DNA from: Paracoccaceae bacterium
GTDB taxonomy: Bacteria > Pseudomonadota > Alphaproteobacteria > Rhodobacterales > Rhodobacteraceae
Assembly: GCA_018647275.1 (NCBI GenBank)
Contig: JABGTH010000092.1
Coordinates: forward strand, 1 to 13,592
Direction of reading: 5' to 3'
Length of the DNA stretch: 13,592 nt
Made by a program: the position numbers and the translations under genes. A model generated the notes under the pieces. That model was given only the letters and a program-made list of their open reading frames with translations. It was not told where the DNA came from and did not search any database. Of the stretch, positions 1 to 7,239 are shown piece by piece. Position 1 is the stretch's first letter; every line of letters begins with the position of its first letter.

Positions 1-37
1 GTTCCTATTCTTCGCAGTCTACATGTGGGGCATCTAA
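1..37 (+). CDS. ctaE: Cytochrome c oxidase subunit III, C-terminal end (partial)
   Basis: Only the last eleven codons and the TAA stop (35-37) are in the window. In the frame starting at base 2 they read FLFFAVYMWGI, a hydrophobic tail ending in a Y-x-W-G motif like the last helix of aa3-type oxidase subunit III. The identification also rests on position: in Rhodobacteraceae the ctaE gene directly precedes SURF1 and thrC, as here. The protein is an inner-membrane subunit of the terminal oxidase. The fragment is too short for certainty from sequence alone. Confidence 0.7.
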   Translation, partial: FLFFAVYMWGI

Positions 38-80
38 GCCTGATAGTGTCGGTTGCACATCGGCGCTAAATACCTAATAC

Positions 81-120
81 AACAAGGCGCATGGGAAATC
101 TCATGCGCCTTGTTCTTTTC
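81..120 (+). terminator. Stem-loop with pyrimidine tail between ctaE and SURF1
   Basis: A perfect 13-bp inverted repeat has its left arm at 81-93 (AACAAGGCGCATG) and right arm at 102-114, with an 8-base loop. It is followed by CTTTTC (115-120). The strong stem and U-containing tail fit an intrinsic terminator for the ctaE transcript. The tail is short, and the SURF1 start is only 21 bases past the stem, so partial read-through (attenuation) or an mRNA-stabilising 3' hairpin is also possible. Confidence 0.7.
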
Positions 121-135
121 CCCGACGAGGGCGTT

Positions 136-819
136 ATGAAACGTATAATCTTCTTTGTATTTTTCGGACTGGGCGGTTTTGCTGTACTGGTCAGCTTGGG
201 CGCTTGGCAGATCCAACGCCTGACGTGGAAACAAGGGATTATTGAACAGATCCAAGAGCGGATTGTTGAGGCACCCGTTGCCTTGCCGGCAACTCCTGAT
301 CCCATCGAAGACAAATACCTATCTGTTAGCATTGAAGGCTTGATGAAGCCTGAAGTCTTGCGGGTGCTGGTTTCCCAAAAAACGGTTGGTGCCGGCTACC
401 GCATTATCAGCCCTTTCATGGTTGATGGGCGCACGATCTTGGTCGACCGGGGTTTCATCTCAGTCAACGATCCTTTACCGAAACCATCCCAGTTGCAGGT
501 GCAGACTGTTGTAACGGGTAACCTTCATTGGCCTCAAGAAACCGACGGCTACACACCGGCACCTGATATCGAGAAAAACATCTGGTTCGCACGTGATGTG
601 CCGCTTATGGCAGCAACCCTCAGTACCGACCCGATAATGATTGTTCTGCGCGACACAACGGCAGTAAACGACGGCGTAACGCCTTTGCCCGTGGACACCA
701 GCCGCATTCCGAACGATCATCTGCAATACGCAATTACATGGTTCTTGTTGGCCTTCATCTGGACAGCAATGACTGCCTATTTCCTGTTGTGGTCACGCCG
801 CAGCAAAACTGAAACCTGA
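136..819 (+). CDS. surf1: SURF1 family cytochrome oxidase assembly protein
   Basis: This is an inner-membrane assembly factor that helps insert haem into subunit I of aa3-type cytochrome c oxidase. The 227-residue protein has the usual SURF1 layout: an N-terminal membrane helix (about residues 4-22) followed by the family motif LGAWQIQRLTWK (21-32), a periplasmic domain with ILVDRGFIS, and a C-terminal helix after NDHLQYAITWF. The start is placed at ATG 136, preceded by CGAGG (126-130) at 5-base spacing. In-frame ATGs at 91 and 106 lie inside the upstream stem-loop and would add residues before the helix that do not look like SURF1. It lies between ctaE and thrC, the common arrangement in Rhodobacteraceae, and its stop is 15 bases before the thrC start, suggesting cotranscription. 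Confidence 0.93.
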   Translation: MKRIIFFVFFGLGGFAVLVSLGAWQIQRLTWKQGIIEQIQERIVEAPVALPATPDPIEDKYLSVSIEGLMKPEVLRVLVSQKTVGAGYRIISPFMVDGRTILVDRGFISVNDPLPKPSQLQVQTVVTGNLHWPQETDGYTPAPDIEKNIWFARDVPLMAATLSTDPIMIVLRDTTAVNDGVTPLPVDTSRIPNDHLQYAITWFLLAFIWTAMTAYFLLWSRRSKTET

Positions 820-834
820 TCAGAGTACGCATAC

Positions 835-2223
835 GTGAAATATATCTCGACACGGGGACAAGCCCCAGAACTCACATTCGAAGACGCAATGCTAACGGGC
901 CTTGCCCGCGATGGTGGCCTATACGTACCAGAAACCATTCCAAAGCTCAGCACTGATGACATCAAGGCGATGGCTGGTAAGTCCTATGAAGAAATCGCGT
1001 TTCAAGTCATGCGGCCATTCGTGGGCGATACATTCTCGGACGACGATTTCAAAGGTATCATCGAACGCGCCTACAAAGACTTTGGTCACGCCGCGCGTGC
1101 GCCGTTGGTCCAGCTGGATCATGGTCACTATCTGCTTGAGCTGTTTCATGGCCCAACGCTGGCGTTCAAAGACTTTGCTATGCAATTGATCGGACAACTG
1201 TTTCAAACTGCACTGTCACGTCGCAATGAACGTGTCACGATCGTGGGGGCAACATCTGGCGATACTGGTTCTGCGGCGATTGAAGCGTTCCGCGGTCTTG
1301 AGAATGTCGATGTATTCATCATGTACCCCCATGGCCGCATTTCCGAAGTGCAGCGCCGGCAGATGACAACACCCTCTGAGACAAATGTTCATGCGCTTGC
1401 CATGGATGGTGATTTTGATGATTGCCAAGCCCGCCTTAAAGACATGTTCAATGATTTCGAATTCCGTGATGGCGTCCGTCTGGCTGGCGTCAATTCAATC
1501 AACTGGGCACGTGTTTTGGCGCAGGTTGTATACTACTTTAGCTCAGCTGTTTCTGTCGGCGCACCTGATCGCAAAGTTAGCTTTACCGTGCCAACCGGTA
1601 ACTTTGGTGACATCTTTGCAGGCTACATCGCTAAGCGTATGGGGCTACCGATTGACCGTTTGGTCGTGGCAACCAACCAGAACGATATCTTGCACCGCTG
1701 TTTGAGTGGCCAAGGCTACTACAAGGGTGAAACATCGCCATCCATCAGTCCGTCTATGGATATCCAAGTAAGCTCTAACTTTGAGCGCGCATTGTTCGAT
1801 GCATATGACCGTGATGGAAACGCAGTTTCCAAATTGATGGATGAACTTAAGCAAGGTGGCTTTGACGTGAACCAAGGCGCAATGGAAGTTCTACAAAGCC
1901 ACTTTGATTCAGGTCGCGCATCCGAAGAAGAGACTAGCAGCACCATCACAGAGACATTGAAATCGTCTGGCGAATTATTGTGCCCTCACTCAGCTATCGG
2001 CGTCAAAGTGGCCAACGATAAACCGGCCAGCGAAACACCTATGATCACATTGGCAACAGCGCATCCCGCAAAGTTCCCGGATGCAGTAGAAGCCGCAAGT
2101 GGCATCCGTCCACCACTGCCTGAACGTATGGCTGACCTTTACGAACGCGACGAACGCGTGACCCGCATCGCAAATAATTTGGATGCGCTCAAAGACCATA
2201 TCAAAGGAAATATCCGCCAGTGA
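835..2223 (+). CDS. thrC: Threonine synthase
   Basis: A cytoplasmic PLP enzyme that converts O-phospho-L-homoserine to L-threonine, the last step of threonine synthesis. The 462-residue length matches the long bacterial/fungal type. The N-terminus MKYISTRGQAPELTFEDA is typical, followed by GLARDGGLYVPE. The PLP-binding lysine is K112 in HGPTLAFKDFAMQ. GATSGDTGSAAIEAF and VPTGNFGDIFAGY are the conserved cofactor- and phosphate-binding segments. The start is GTG at 835; no upstream ATG fits, and the family N-terminus begins exactly here. No strong Shine-Dalgarno sequence is visible, so translation may be coupled to SURF1. The stop overlaps the start of the M16 peptidase gene by four bases. Confidence 0.97.
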   Translation: MKYISTRGQAPELTFEDAMLTGLARDGGLYVPETIPKLSTDDIKAMAGKSYEEIAFQVMRPFVGDTFSDDDFKGIIERAYKDFGHAARAPLVQLDHGHYLLELFHGPTLAFKDFAMQLIGQLFQTALSRRNERVTIVGATSGDTGSAAIEAFRGLENVDVFIMYPHGRISEVQRRQMTTPSETNVHALAMDGDFDDCQARLKDMFNDFEFRDGVRLAGVNSINWARVLAQVVYYFSSAVSVGAPDRKVSFTVPTGNFGDIFAGYIAKRMGLPIDRLVVATNQNDILHRCLSGQGYYKGETSPSISPSMDIQVSSNFERALFDAYDRDGNAVSKLMDELKQGGFDVNQGAMEVLQSHFDSGRASEEETSSTITETLKSSGELLCPHSAIGVKVANDKPASETPMITLATAHPAKFPDAVEAASGIRPPLPERMADLYERDERVTRIANNLDALKDHIKGNIRQ

Positions 2224-3482
2224 GCTTGCAACAACACCGCCTGTCCAACGGATTTCGCATCGTCACTGAACATATGCCAGGTCTTGCATCCGCCTCGATA
2301 GGTATCTGGGTTGGGGCGGGGGCACGCCACGAGGCAGCAGACCAAAATGGTATTGCGCACTTCCTTGAACATATGGCGTTCAAAGGCACAAAGCGACGTA
2401 ACGCGTTGCAAATTGCTGAGTCCATTGAAGACGTTGGCGGCTATCTTAATGCTTACACTAGTCGTGAAGTAACCGCCTATTATGCGCGTGTCTTGGAAAA
2501 CGATGTGCCTTTGGCGTTAGATGTCATTGCAGACATTTTGCTAAATCCTGTCTTTGACGAAGATGAGATTGAAATCGAGCGTGGTGTGATTTTGCAAGAA
2601 ATCGGCCAGGCCTTGGATACGCCAGACGATGTGATCTTTGACTGGTTGCAAGAAACGGCATACCCGAATCATCCAATGGGTCGCACGATCCTTGGGCCGA
2701 CAGAACGGGTTTCAGCCTTCTCTCAGGCCGATTTGCGCAAATTTGTAAGCCAACACTATGGTCCAGAACAAATGATCCTGTCTGCGGCTGGTTCCGTCGA
2801 TCACCACGCGCTTGTTAAGATGGCAGAAGAATTGTTTGGCCACATGAAGCCAACGCCCAGATTTGACCTCGCGGCAGCAAAATTTGTTGGTGGAGATTTC
2901 CGTCAAAACAAATCGTTAGAACAGGCACATTTCGCCCTTGGCTTTGAAAGTCCGGGCTATCGTGCCGACGACATTTACGTGGCACAAATTTATGCAAGTG
3001 CGCTCGGTGGTGGAATGTCTAGTCGCCTATTCCAAGAGGTGCGTGAAAAACGTGGCCTTTGCTATACGATCTTTGCCCAAGCTGGCGCGCATGCTGACAC
3101 CGGAATGACCACCATTTATGCAGGCACAAGCGGTGAGCAGCTTGGTGAATTGGCCGAGATCACGATTGATGAAATGAAGCGTGCAGCAACAGACATGAAC
3201 CTAGCCGAAGTGGCCCGTGCACGTGCGCAAATGAAAGCTGGATTGTTGATGGGACTAGAAAGCTCCTCCAACCGTGCAGAACGATTGGCGCGTTTAATCC
3301 AGATCTGGGATCGCATTCCTGCGCTGGAAGAAACTGTTGCTATGATTGATGCGGTTACGACTGGTGATGTACGTGATTTCGCTGAGAGAATGGCGTCTAC
3401 AGCACCGGTTGCATTGGCGATGTATGGACCAGTTGATGGCGGACCAACTTTGGACGCAGTTCAGGCACGGCGCCTTAGCTGA
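2220..3482 (+). CDS. M16 family zinc metallopeptidase (processing-peptidase-like)
   Basis: An inverzincin peptidase related to the mitochondrial processing peptidase beta subunit and Bacillus MlpA/YmxG. The inverted zinc motif HFLEH (H47, E50, H51) is intact, and the third ligand E127 sits in RGVILQEIG, 80 residues after H47 as in the processing peptidase. This indicates an active subunit rather than a degenerate partner. The C-terminal half carries LGGGMSSRLFQEVREKRGLCYTI, the conserved R/Y substrate-binding region. At 420 residues it is normal for a single-chain bacterial M16B protein. The GTG start overlaps the thrC stop (GTGA), implying translational coupling. Its role beside thrC is unknown although this linkage is frequent in the group; the natural substrate cannot be inferred. 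Confidence 0.93.
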   Translation: MSLQQHRLSNGFRIVTEHMPGLASASIGIWVGAGARHEAADQNGIAHFLEHMAFKGTKRRNALQIAESIEDVGGYLNAYTSREVTAYYARVLENDVPLALDVIADILLNPVFDEDEIEIERGVILQEIGQALDTPDDVIFDWLQETAYPNHPMGRTILGPTERVSAFSQADLRKFVSQHYGPEQMILSAAGSVDHHALVKMAEELFGHMKPTPRFDLAAAKFVGGDFRQNKSLEQAHFALGFESPGYRADDIYVAQIYASALGGGMSSRLFQEVREKRGLCYTIFAQAGAHADTGMTTIYAGTSGEQLGELAEITIDEMKRAATDMNLAEVARARAQMKAGLLMGLESSSNRAERLARLIQIWDRIPALEETVAMIDAVTTGDVRDFAERMASTAPVALAMYGPVDGGPTLDAVQARRLS

Positions 3483-4066
3483 TGTTGTTGGGTAATCGTA
3501 AAATACGGATCGAAACAGAGCGGCTGACCCTGCGCCAACCGGCGCATACAGATTATCGCCCTTGGTCAACGTTACGTTCCCAAAGCAGCGATTTCTTAAC
3601 GCCATGGGAGCCCGTGTGGGCACCCGACCATCTGTCGCGCAAAATGTTCACAAACCGTGTGTCTTGGGCGCAGCGTTCGGTGACATCGGGCACCGCGATG
3701 CCCTTATTTCTAGAACGGCGTGAAGACGGCGCTTTGGTGGGTGCCATCACCTTGGACAACATACGTCGTGGCCCGTCACAGGCGGGGACATTGGGCTATT
3801 GGACAGGCCAAGCGTTCGCGCGTAACGGATATATGCGTGAGGCGATCTTGGCAGTTGTGCATCATGCCTTCACGCAGTTGGACCTTAGCCGTATTGAGGC
3901 AGCCTGTTTGCCAGAGAACAAGCCCTCGCGTGCATTGCTGGAACGATGCAGCTTCAAATATGAAGGTGTCGCGCAATCCTATTTGCAAATCGGTGGACGT
4001 TGGAAAACACATGTTTTGTATTCCGCCCTGCGCAGTGATCGTCGCGGTCGCACAGACGCAGCTTAA
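3482..4066 (+). CDS. GNAT acetyltransferase, RimJ/RimL-like
   Basis: A 194-residue acetyl-CoA-dependent N-acetyltransferase of the RimJ/RimL type. It opens with IRIETERLTLRQP, the usual first strand of this group. The acetyl-CoA-binding segment is GYWTGQAFARNGYMREAI (about 105-122), and LPENKPSRALLERCSFKYEG (143-162) is the typical region in which the side chain of an Asn and a following helix close the fold. Members acetylate N-termini of ribosomal proteins or small molecules; the substrate here cannot be told. Its ATG shares one base with the peptidase stop (TGATG), so it is almost certainly translated from the same message. The last residues (SDRRGRTDAA) are polar and probably disordered. 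Confidence 0.88.
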   Translation: MLLGNRKIRIETERLTLRQPAHTDYRPWSTLRSQSSDFLTPWEPVWAPDHLSRKMFTNRVSWAQRSVTSGTAMPLFLERREDGALVGAITLDNIRRGPSQAGTLGYWTGQAFARNGYMREAILAVVHHAFTQLDLSRIEAACLPENKPSRALLERCSFKYEGVAQSYLQIGGRWKTHVLYSALRSDRRGRTDAA

Positions 4067-4087
4067 GTAACAGAAGTTGGAGTTAAG

Positions 4088-5500
4088 ATGTTAAATTCAT
4101 TGGAGAATGAAGTCGAAACTACATTGAAACAGCTACTTCCTGCGGATCGTTTCCGTGACACGGATGATCAATATACTAAGGAACCTCGTGGTCGATATAG
4201 CGGCCAGAAAAGCCTAGTTGCTTTGCCAAGGTCGACCGCTGAGGTCAGTGCGCTAGTGACGGCCTGTGCACATGCACGTGTTGGGATTGTGCCCTTTGGT
4301 GGTGGTACTGGATTGGTGGGTGGTCAGGTCGTTGAAGATGGGCCTAAGTCGTTGATCTTAAGTCTGGAAAAAATGAATGCTGTGCGCGAAGTGTATGCAG
4401 AAGAGAACGTGCTGATTACTGAAGCGGGTGTTATTTTGGCGGATGTTCAGGCGGCGGCGGATGCGAAGAACCGATTGTTTCCATTGTCATTGGCAGCCGA
4501 AGGATCGGCGCGAATTGGCGGAAATCTAGCGACCAATGCTGGTGGCACATCTGTTCTAAGGTACGGAAATACAAGGGATTTATGCCTAGGTCTTGAAGCC
4601 GTGATGCCATCGGGTGAAATTCTGAACGGCCTAAGTCGCCTGCGTAAAAACAACACCGGCTATGATCTGCGGCACTTGTTGATCGGCTCTGAGGGAACGT
4701 TGGGGATCATCACCGCAGCGGCGCTGAAACTGTCGCCAAAACCTGCGAAAATTGGCACGGCAATGTTGGTGGTCGAAAGCCCAAAAGCAGCGCTTTCGTT
4801 GTTGTCTTTGGCGCGTGATCAGCTGGGCGAAATGGTCAGTGGTTTTGAATTGATGCATAAGCAAGGCATTGATTTTATTACTAAATACATGCCTGACGTT
4901 CGTCAGCCGTTAGACATGGCACCTGAGTGGACTGTGTTAATCGAGGTCGGATTGCCTGTGGCAATGAATCCGCAATCTGCGCTGGAGAAGTTGTTCGAGG
5001 AAGGCATGGAAGCCGGATTGGTCAGTGACGGCGTGATCGCCCAATCACAGGCGCAGTCAGACGCGTTTTGGACGGTGCGTGAAAGCATTCCAGAGGCCAA
5101 TCGCCGTGTCGGTTCCATCTCGTCCCATGACATATCTGTGCCCCTTGGTGCCCTTGCAGGGTTTATCGAGGAAGCCAATCAAAGAATTGACAAAATTGGG
5201 GATTTCCGGATCAACTGCTTTGGTCACGTGGGTGATGGAAACCTTCATTACAATGTTTTCCCCCAAGAAGGACGCACTCGCGCAGACCATCAAAATGTGC
5301 GTGAAGAGATTAAACGCACAGTGCATGATCTGACCCACGAATTGGGTGGATCGGTTAGTGCTGAACACGGGGTTGGCCGTCTAAAGGTGGATGATTTGGA
5401 GCGCTACGGCGATCCAACCAAATTGACGGCGATGCGTGCGATCAAGACCGCATTGGACCCGTTTGGGATCATGAATCCGGGCGCTGTTCTGAGGACCTAA
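4088..5500 (+). CDS. FAD-linked oxidase, D-2-hydroxyacid (lactate/2-hydroxyglutarate-like) dehydrogenase
   Basis: A 470-residue flavoprotein of the VAO/PCMH type. The FAD-binding half contains PFGGGTGLVGGQ (69-80), the phosphate-binding loop, then GGNLATNAGGTSVLRYG (144-160) and GSEGTLGIIT. The C-terminal FAD-oxidase domain has the metal and active-site signatures CFGHVGDGNLHYNV (H380, H387) and SAEHGVGRLK (E426, H427), matching the metal ligands known for D-2-hydroxyglutarate dehydrogenase. It should oxidise a D-2-hydroxyacid to the 2-oxoacid and pass electrons on to a carrier. D-lactate, D-2-hydroxyglutarate and glycolate (GlcD-like) remain possible; no glcE/glcF partner is adjacent. TTGGAG ends five bases before the ATG, a good ribosome-binding site. 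It starts 21 bases after the GNAT stop and is the last gene of the + strand run. Confidence 0.9.
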   Translation: MLNSLENEVETTLKQLLPADRFRDTDDQYTKEPRGRYSGQKSLVALPRSTAEVSALVTACAHARVGIVPFGGGTGLVGGQVVEDGPKSLILSLEKMNAVREVYAEENVLITEAGVILADVQAAADAKNRLFPLSLAAEGSARIGGNLATNAGGTSVLRYGNTRDLCLGLEAVMPSGEILNGLSRLRKNNTGYDLRHLLIGSEGTLGIITAAALKLSPKPAKIGTAMLVVESPKAALSLLSLARDQLGEMVSGFELMHKQGIDFITKYMPDVRQPLDMAPEWTVLIEVGLPVAMNPQSALEKLFEEGMEAGLVSDGVIAQSQAQSDAFWTVRESIPEANRRVGSISSHDISVPLGALAGFIEEANQRIDKIGDFRINCFGHVGDGNLHYNVFPQEGRTRADHQNVREEIKRTVHDLTHELGGSVSAEHGVGRLKVDDLERYGDPTKLTAMRAIKTALDPFGIMNPGAVLRT

Positions 5501-5638
5501 GTACGCTGTGTTAACGGTGGCCTTAGCTTGTTCTTGGCTTTGGTTTGCCCAACACTGCAGGTGGAAAATGTGCAGAATACCCCCCTGAAGTGTATAGTTT
5601 CAGATTGAGAATTCGGGATCTTCGGGCTTGTTTTCAAC

Positions 5639-5673
5639 AAACTGCACAGTTTTCGGCGCAAACTGTACAGTTG
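5639..5673. promoter_or_regulatory. Tandem palindromes, operator-like
   Basis: Two copies of a 12-bp palindrome: AACTGCACAGTT (5640-5651) and AACTGTACAGTT (5661-5672). The second is a perfect palindrome and the first differs at one central base. Both are preceded by CA. Their centres are 21 bp apart, two helical turns, so two dimers could bind the same DNA face. That geometry suggests a protein-binding site. The regulator and its target are unknown, and no gene starts nearby. Confidence 0.5.
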
Positions 5674-5683
5674 CCCCCAAACC

Positions 5684-5711
5684 TTAACCAAAGATGACCT
5701 AATCTGGTTAA
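5684..5711. terminator. Inverted repeat, possible weak bidirectional 3' hairpin
   Basis: TTAACCA (5684-5690) pairs with TGGTTAA (5705-5711). Three further pairs form inside after a two-base bulge, leaving a six-base loop. It lies about 28 bases past the stop of the minus-strand exported-protein gene. Neither side is followed by a T run, so it is a poor intrinsic terminator. It may still mark the 3' end of the minus-strand operon. Confidence 0.3.
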
Positions 5712-5738
5712 CTCGCCCCAGAAGAATTGCAGAAAAAT

Positions 5739-6662
5739 TTAGTTAATTGGCGTCCAGACACCATTGCGCCACTTCAGGGGAGTGGTCGAAATTGGGGATG
5801 GAAATTCGTTTATGGTTGGGTCCACAAGAGTAAGTAGGTTTTCAACCGCACCCTCAATATCGCCATTAACAAACAACACCAGATCGGGCGCGGCGACCAC
5901 GGCCACGATGCTGTCCAGACCAACACTGACGCCACGCCAGAAACTGTCGTTCAGCATGAAGCTGGTTTCGAAATCACCATCAAGGGAAAGGGTGTACAAA
6001 CCATCAACCCCCTCAATTTCCAAATCCCACGCGAGGCTTTGTTGATTTTGCAATGCGATGGCTTTGAGGTCCGCCGCATCGGTTTCAAGTTGGGCAAGGT
6101 CATCAACGGTCACAAATTGAATAATCTGTTCGTTGTCTTGGACAAAGAACAGCGACATGTCCGCCGCGAAGGGCAGGCTTACGGGCAGGATTTGGGCTTC
6201 TTCTTGGTCCTCGTAGCCAAACCGTTTCGTCCCAAATCCGTTTGGATGGAATTCGTCAGAGGCGTCGTCTTCAAACGGTTCGCTGCCAAATCCAGTGGGT
6301 CGAATGACGGGATAGATCTTGGTAAGGTCAAGCGGGGCTTCGGGGGCGACGGATTGAGAGACTTCAATGGTGAAGTTTATAAACTTCTCAAGCGCTTGTT
6401 GACGTGCGGTGTCGCTTGCGGCCTCTTGCATCGTTTTGTGAATGGTATCGGGCAAACTGATTTGTATCGGTCCATCGTTTATCCGAAAGCTGATATAACG
6501 TTGCTCCAAGTCCGCATTGGTTGATGTCACCCGCGGATCGTCAAGGAATTGTTTGTGCATCAGATTTAGCGTTTCATCGAGCGTTTCTGGGCGCGCTATC
6601 TCGGCCTGCGCCGTGAGGGCGCAAGCAAGTGTTAGAAGTGTGGCTATAAACAGCCGCTGCAT
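5739..6662 (-). CDS. Exported DUF1444 (YtpQ)-like protein of unknown function
   Basis: A 307-residue protein with a clear Sec signal peptide: MQRLFIATLLTLACALTAQA, with predicted cleavage after the AQA at residue 20. The mature part contains ISFRINDGPIQISLPDTI, then LTKIYPVIRPTGFG (113-126). That segment resembles the IYPVIR-x-x-x-F segment of the DUF1444/YtpQ family as I remember it. An acidic, probably flexible stretch follows (about 127-157, rich in D/E and FG). The C-terminal half has alternating beta-type segments (LEIEGVDGLYTLSLDGD, LVLFVNGDIEGAVENLL). YtpQ proteins of Firmicutes are cytoplasmic, so an exported version would be a variant. The family assignment is from memory and moderate. 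ATG follows the apt TAA with no gap (TAAATG), so it is translated from the same message. No function is known to me. Confidence 0.82.
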   Translation of the reverse strand: MQRLFIATLLTLACALTAQAEIARPETLDETLNLMHKQFLDDPRVTSTNADLEQRYISFRINDGPIQISLPDTIHKTMQEAASDTARQQALEKFINFTIEVSQSVAPEAPLDLTKIYPVIRPTGFGSEPFEDDASDEFHPNGFGTKRFGYEDQEEAQILPVSLPFAADMSLFFVQDNEQIIQFVTVDDLAQLETDAADLKAIALQNQQSLAWDLEIEGVDGLYTLSLDGDFETSFMLNDSFWRGVSVGLDSIVAVVAAPDLVLFVNGDIEGAVENLLTLVDPTINEFPSPISTTPLKWRNGVWTPIN

Positions 6663-7193
6663 TTATTCGCCCTCGAACTCGCACAGGACGCTGACATCCA
6701 TGCCCATGGTTTCCAGCTTTTTGCGGCCACCAAGTGCTGGTAGATCGATGATAAAGGCGCAAGACACGATTTCCCCGCCCAAACGTTCGATCAGTTTGAT
6801 ACTGGCCTCAGCCGTGCCACCTGTTGCCAGCAGGTCATCCACCACTAGGATTTTTTCACCGGGTTGGATCGCATCGTCGTGTAATTCCATGACGGCTTCA
6901 CCATATTCCAGTGTGTATGCTTGTGAAATTGTCTTGCCCGGTAGTTTGCCTTGTTTGCGAATTGGGACGAATCCAACAGACAGTTGGTGTGCGATGGCAC
7001 CACCAAGGATGAAACCGCGTGCTTCTAACCCGACGACTTTGTCGATCTGGATACCAACGTAGGGGTGCAGCATTTGGTCAATCGCCAAACGAAACCCGCG
7101 TGGGTCTGCGAACAGGGTGGTCACATCACGAAACATGATCCCCTCGTGTGGGAAATCAGGGATTGTGCGAATGTAATCTTGGACTTGTTTCAT
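6663..7193 (-). CDS. apt: Adenine phosphoribosyltransferase
   Basis: A cytoplasmic salvage enzyme: adenine + PRPP gives AMP + pyrophosphate. The 176-residue protein begins MKQVQDYIRTIPDFPHEGIM, the usual Apt N-terminus. It carries FRDVTTL, GLEARGFILG (adenine-site loop), and the PRPP-binding motif VVDDLLATGGTA (117-128). The start is ATG 7193, preceded by GGAAAA (7197-7202). The longer open frame starts at TTG 7211 and adds six residues not seen in the family. It lies downstream of mtnP, which releases adenine from methylthioadenosine, so the pair forms a direct recycling route. The gap to mtnP is about 46 bases, consistent with one transcript. Confidence 0.97.
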   Translation of the reverse strand: MKQVQDYIRTIPDFPHEGIMFRDVTTLFADPRGFRLAIDQMLHPYVGIQIDKVVGLEARGFILGGAIAHQLSVGFVPIRKQGKLPGKTISQAYTLEYGEAVMELHDDAIQPGEKILVVDDLLATGGTAEASIKLIERLGGEIVSCAFIIDLPALGGRKKLETMGMDVSVLCEFEGE

Positions 7194-7239
7194 GTGTTTT
7201 CCATTTGGCAATTTTGTGCTGTACTAAATTGGGGCCGTA

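Larger units (their letters stand above)
5501..5738. other. Intergenic gap between convergent genes
   Basis: This stretch separates the 3' end of the FAD-linked dehydrogenase from the 3' end of the exported DUF1444-like protein. A 64-codon minus-strand frame crosses it but has no ribosome-binding site or recognisable protein features. What is visible is non-coding structure: a TTGTT-TTC-AACAA inverted repeat at 5628-5640, two tandem palindromes at 5639-5673, and an inverted repeat at 5684-5711. No clear intrinsic terminator with a T tract is seen for either gene. Confidence 0.6.

Noticed and set aside
5497..5691. 64-codon minus-strand open frame over the convergent gap
   Set aside because: No ribosome-binding site, no recognisable family, and it runs through the palindromes and into the end of the dehydrogenase gene.
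6039..7062. Long + strand open frames (161 and 181 codons) opposite the exported protein and apt
   Set aside because: They are antisense to well-supported genes and show low-complexity, biased composition without family motifs.
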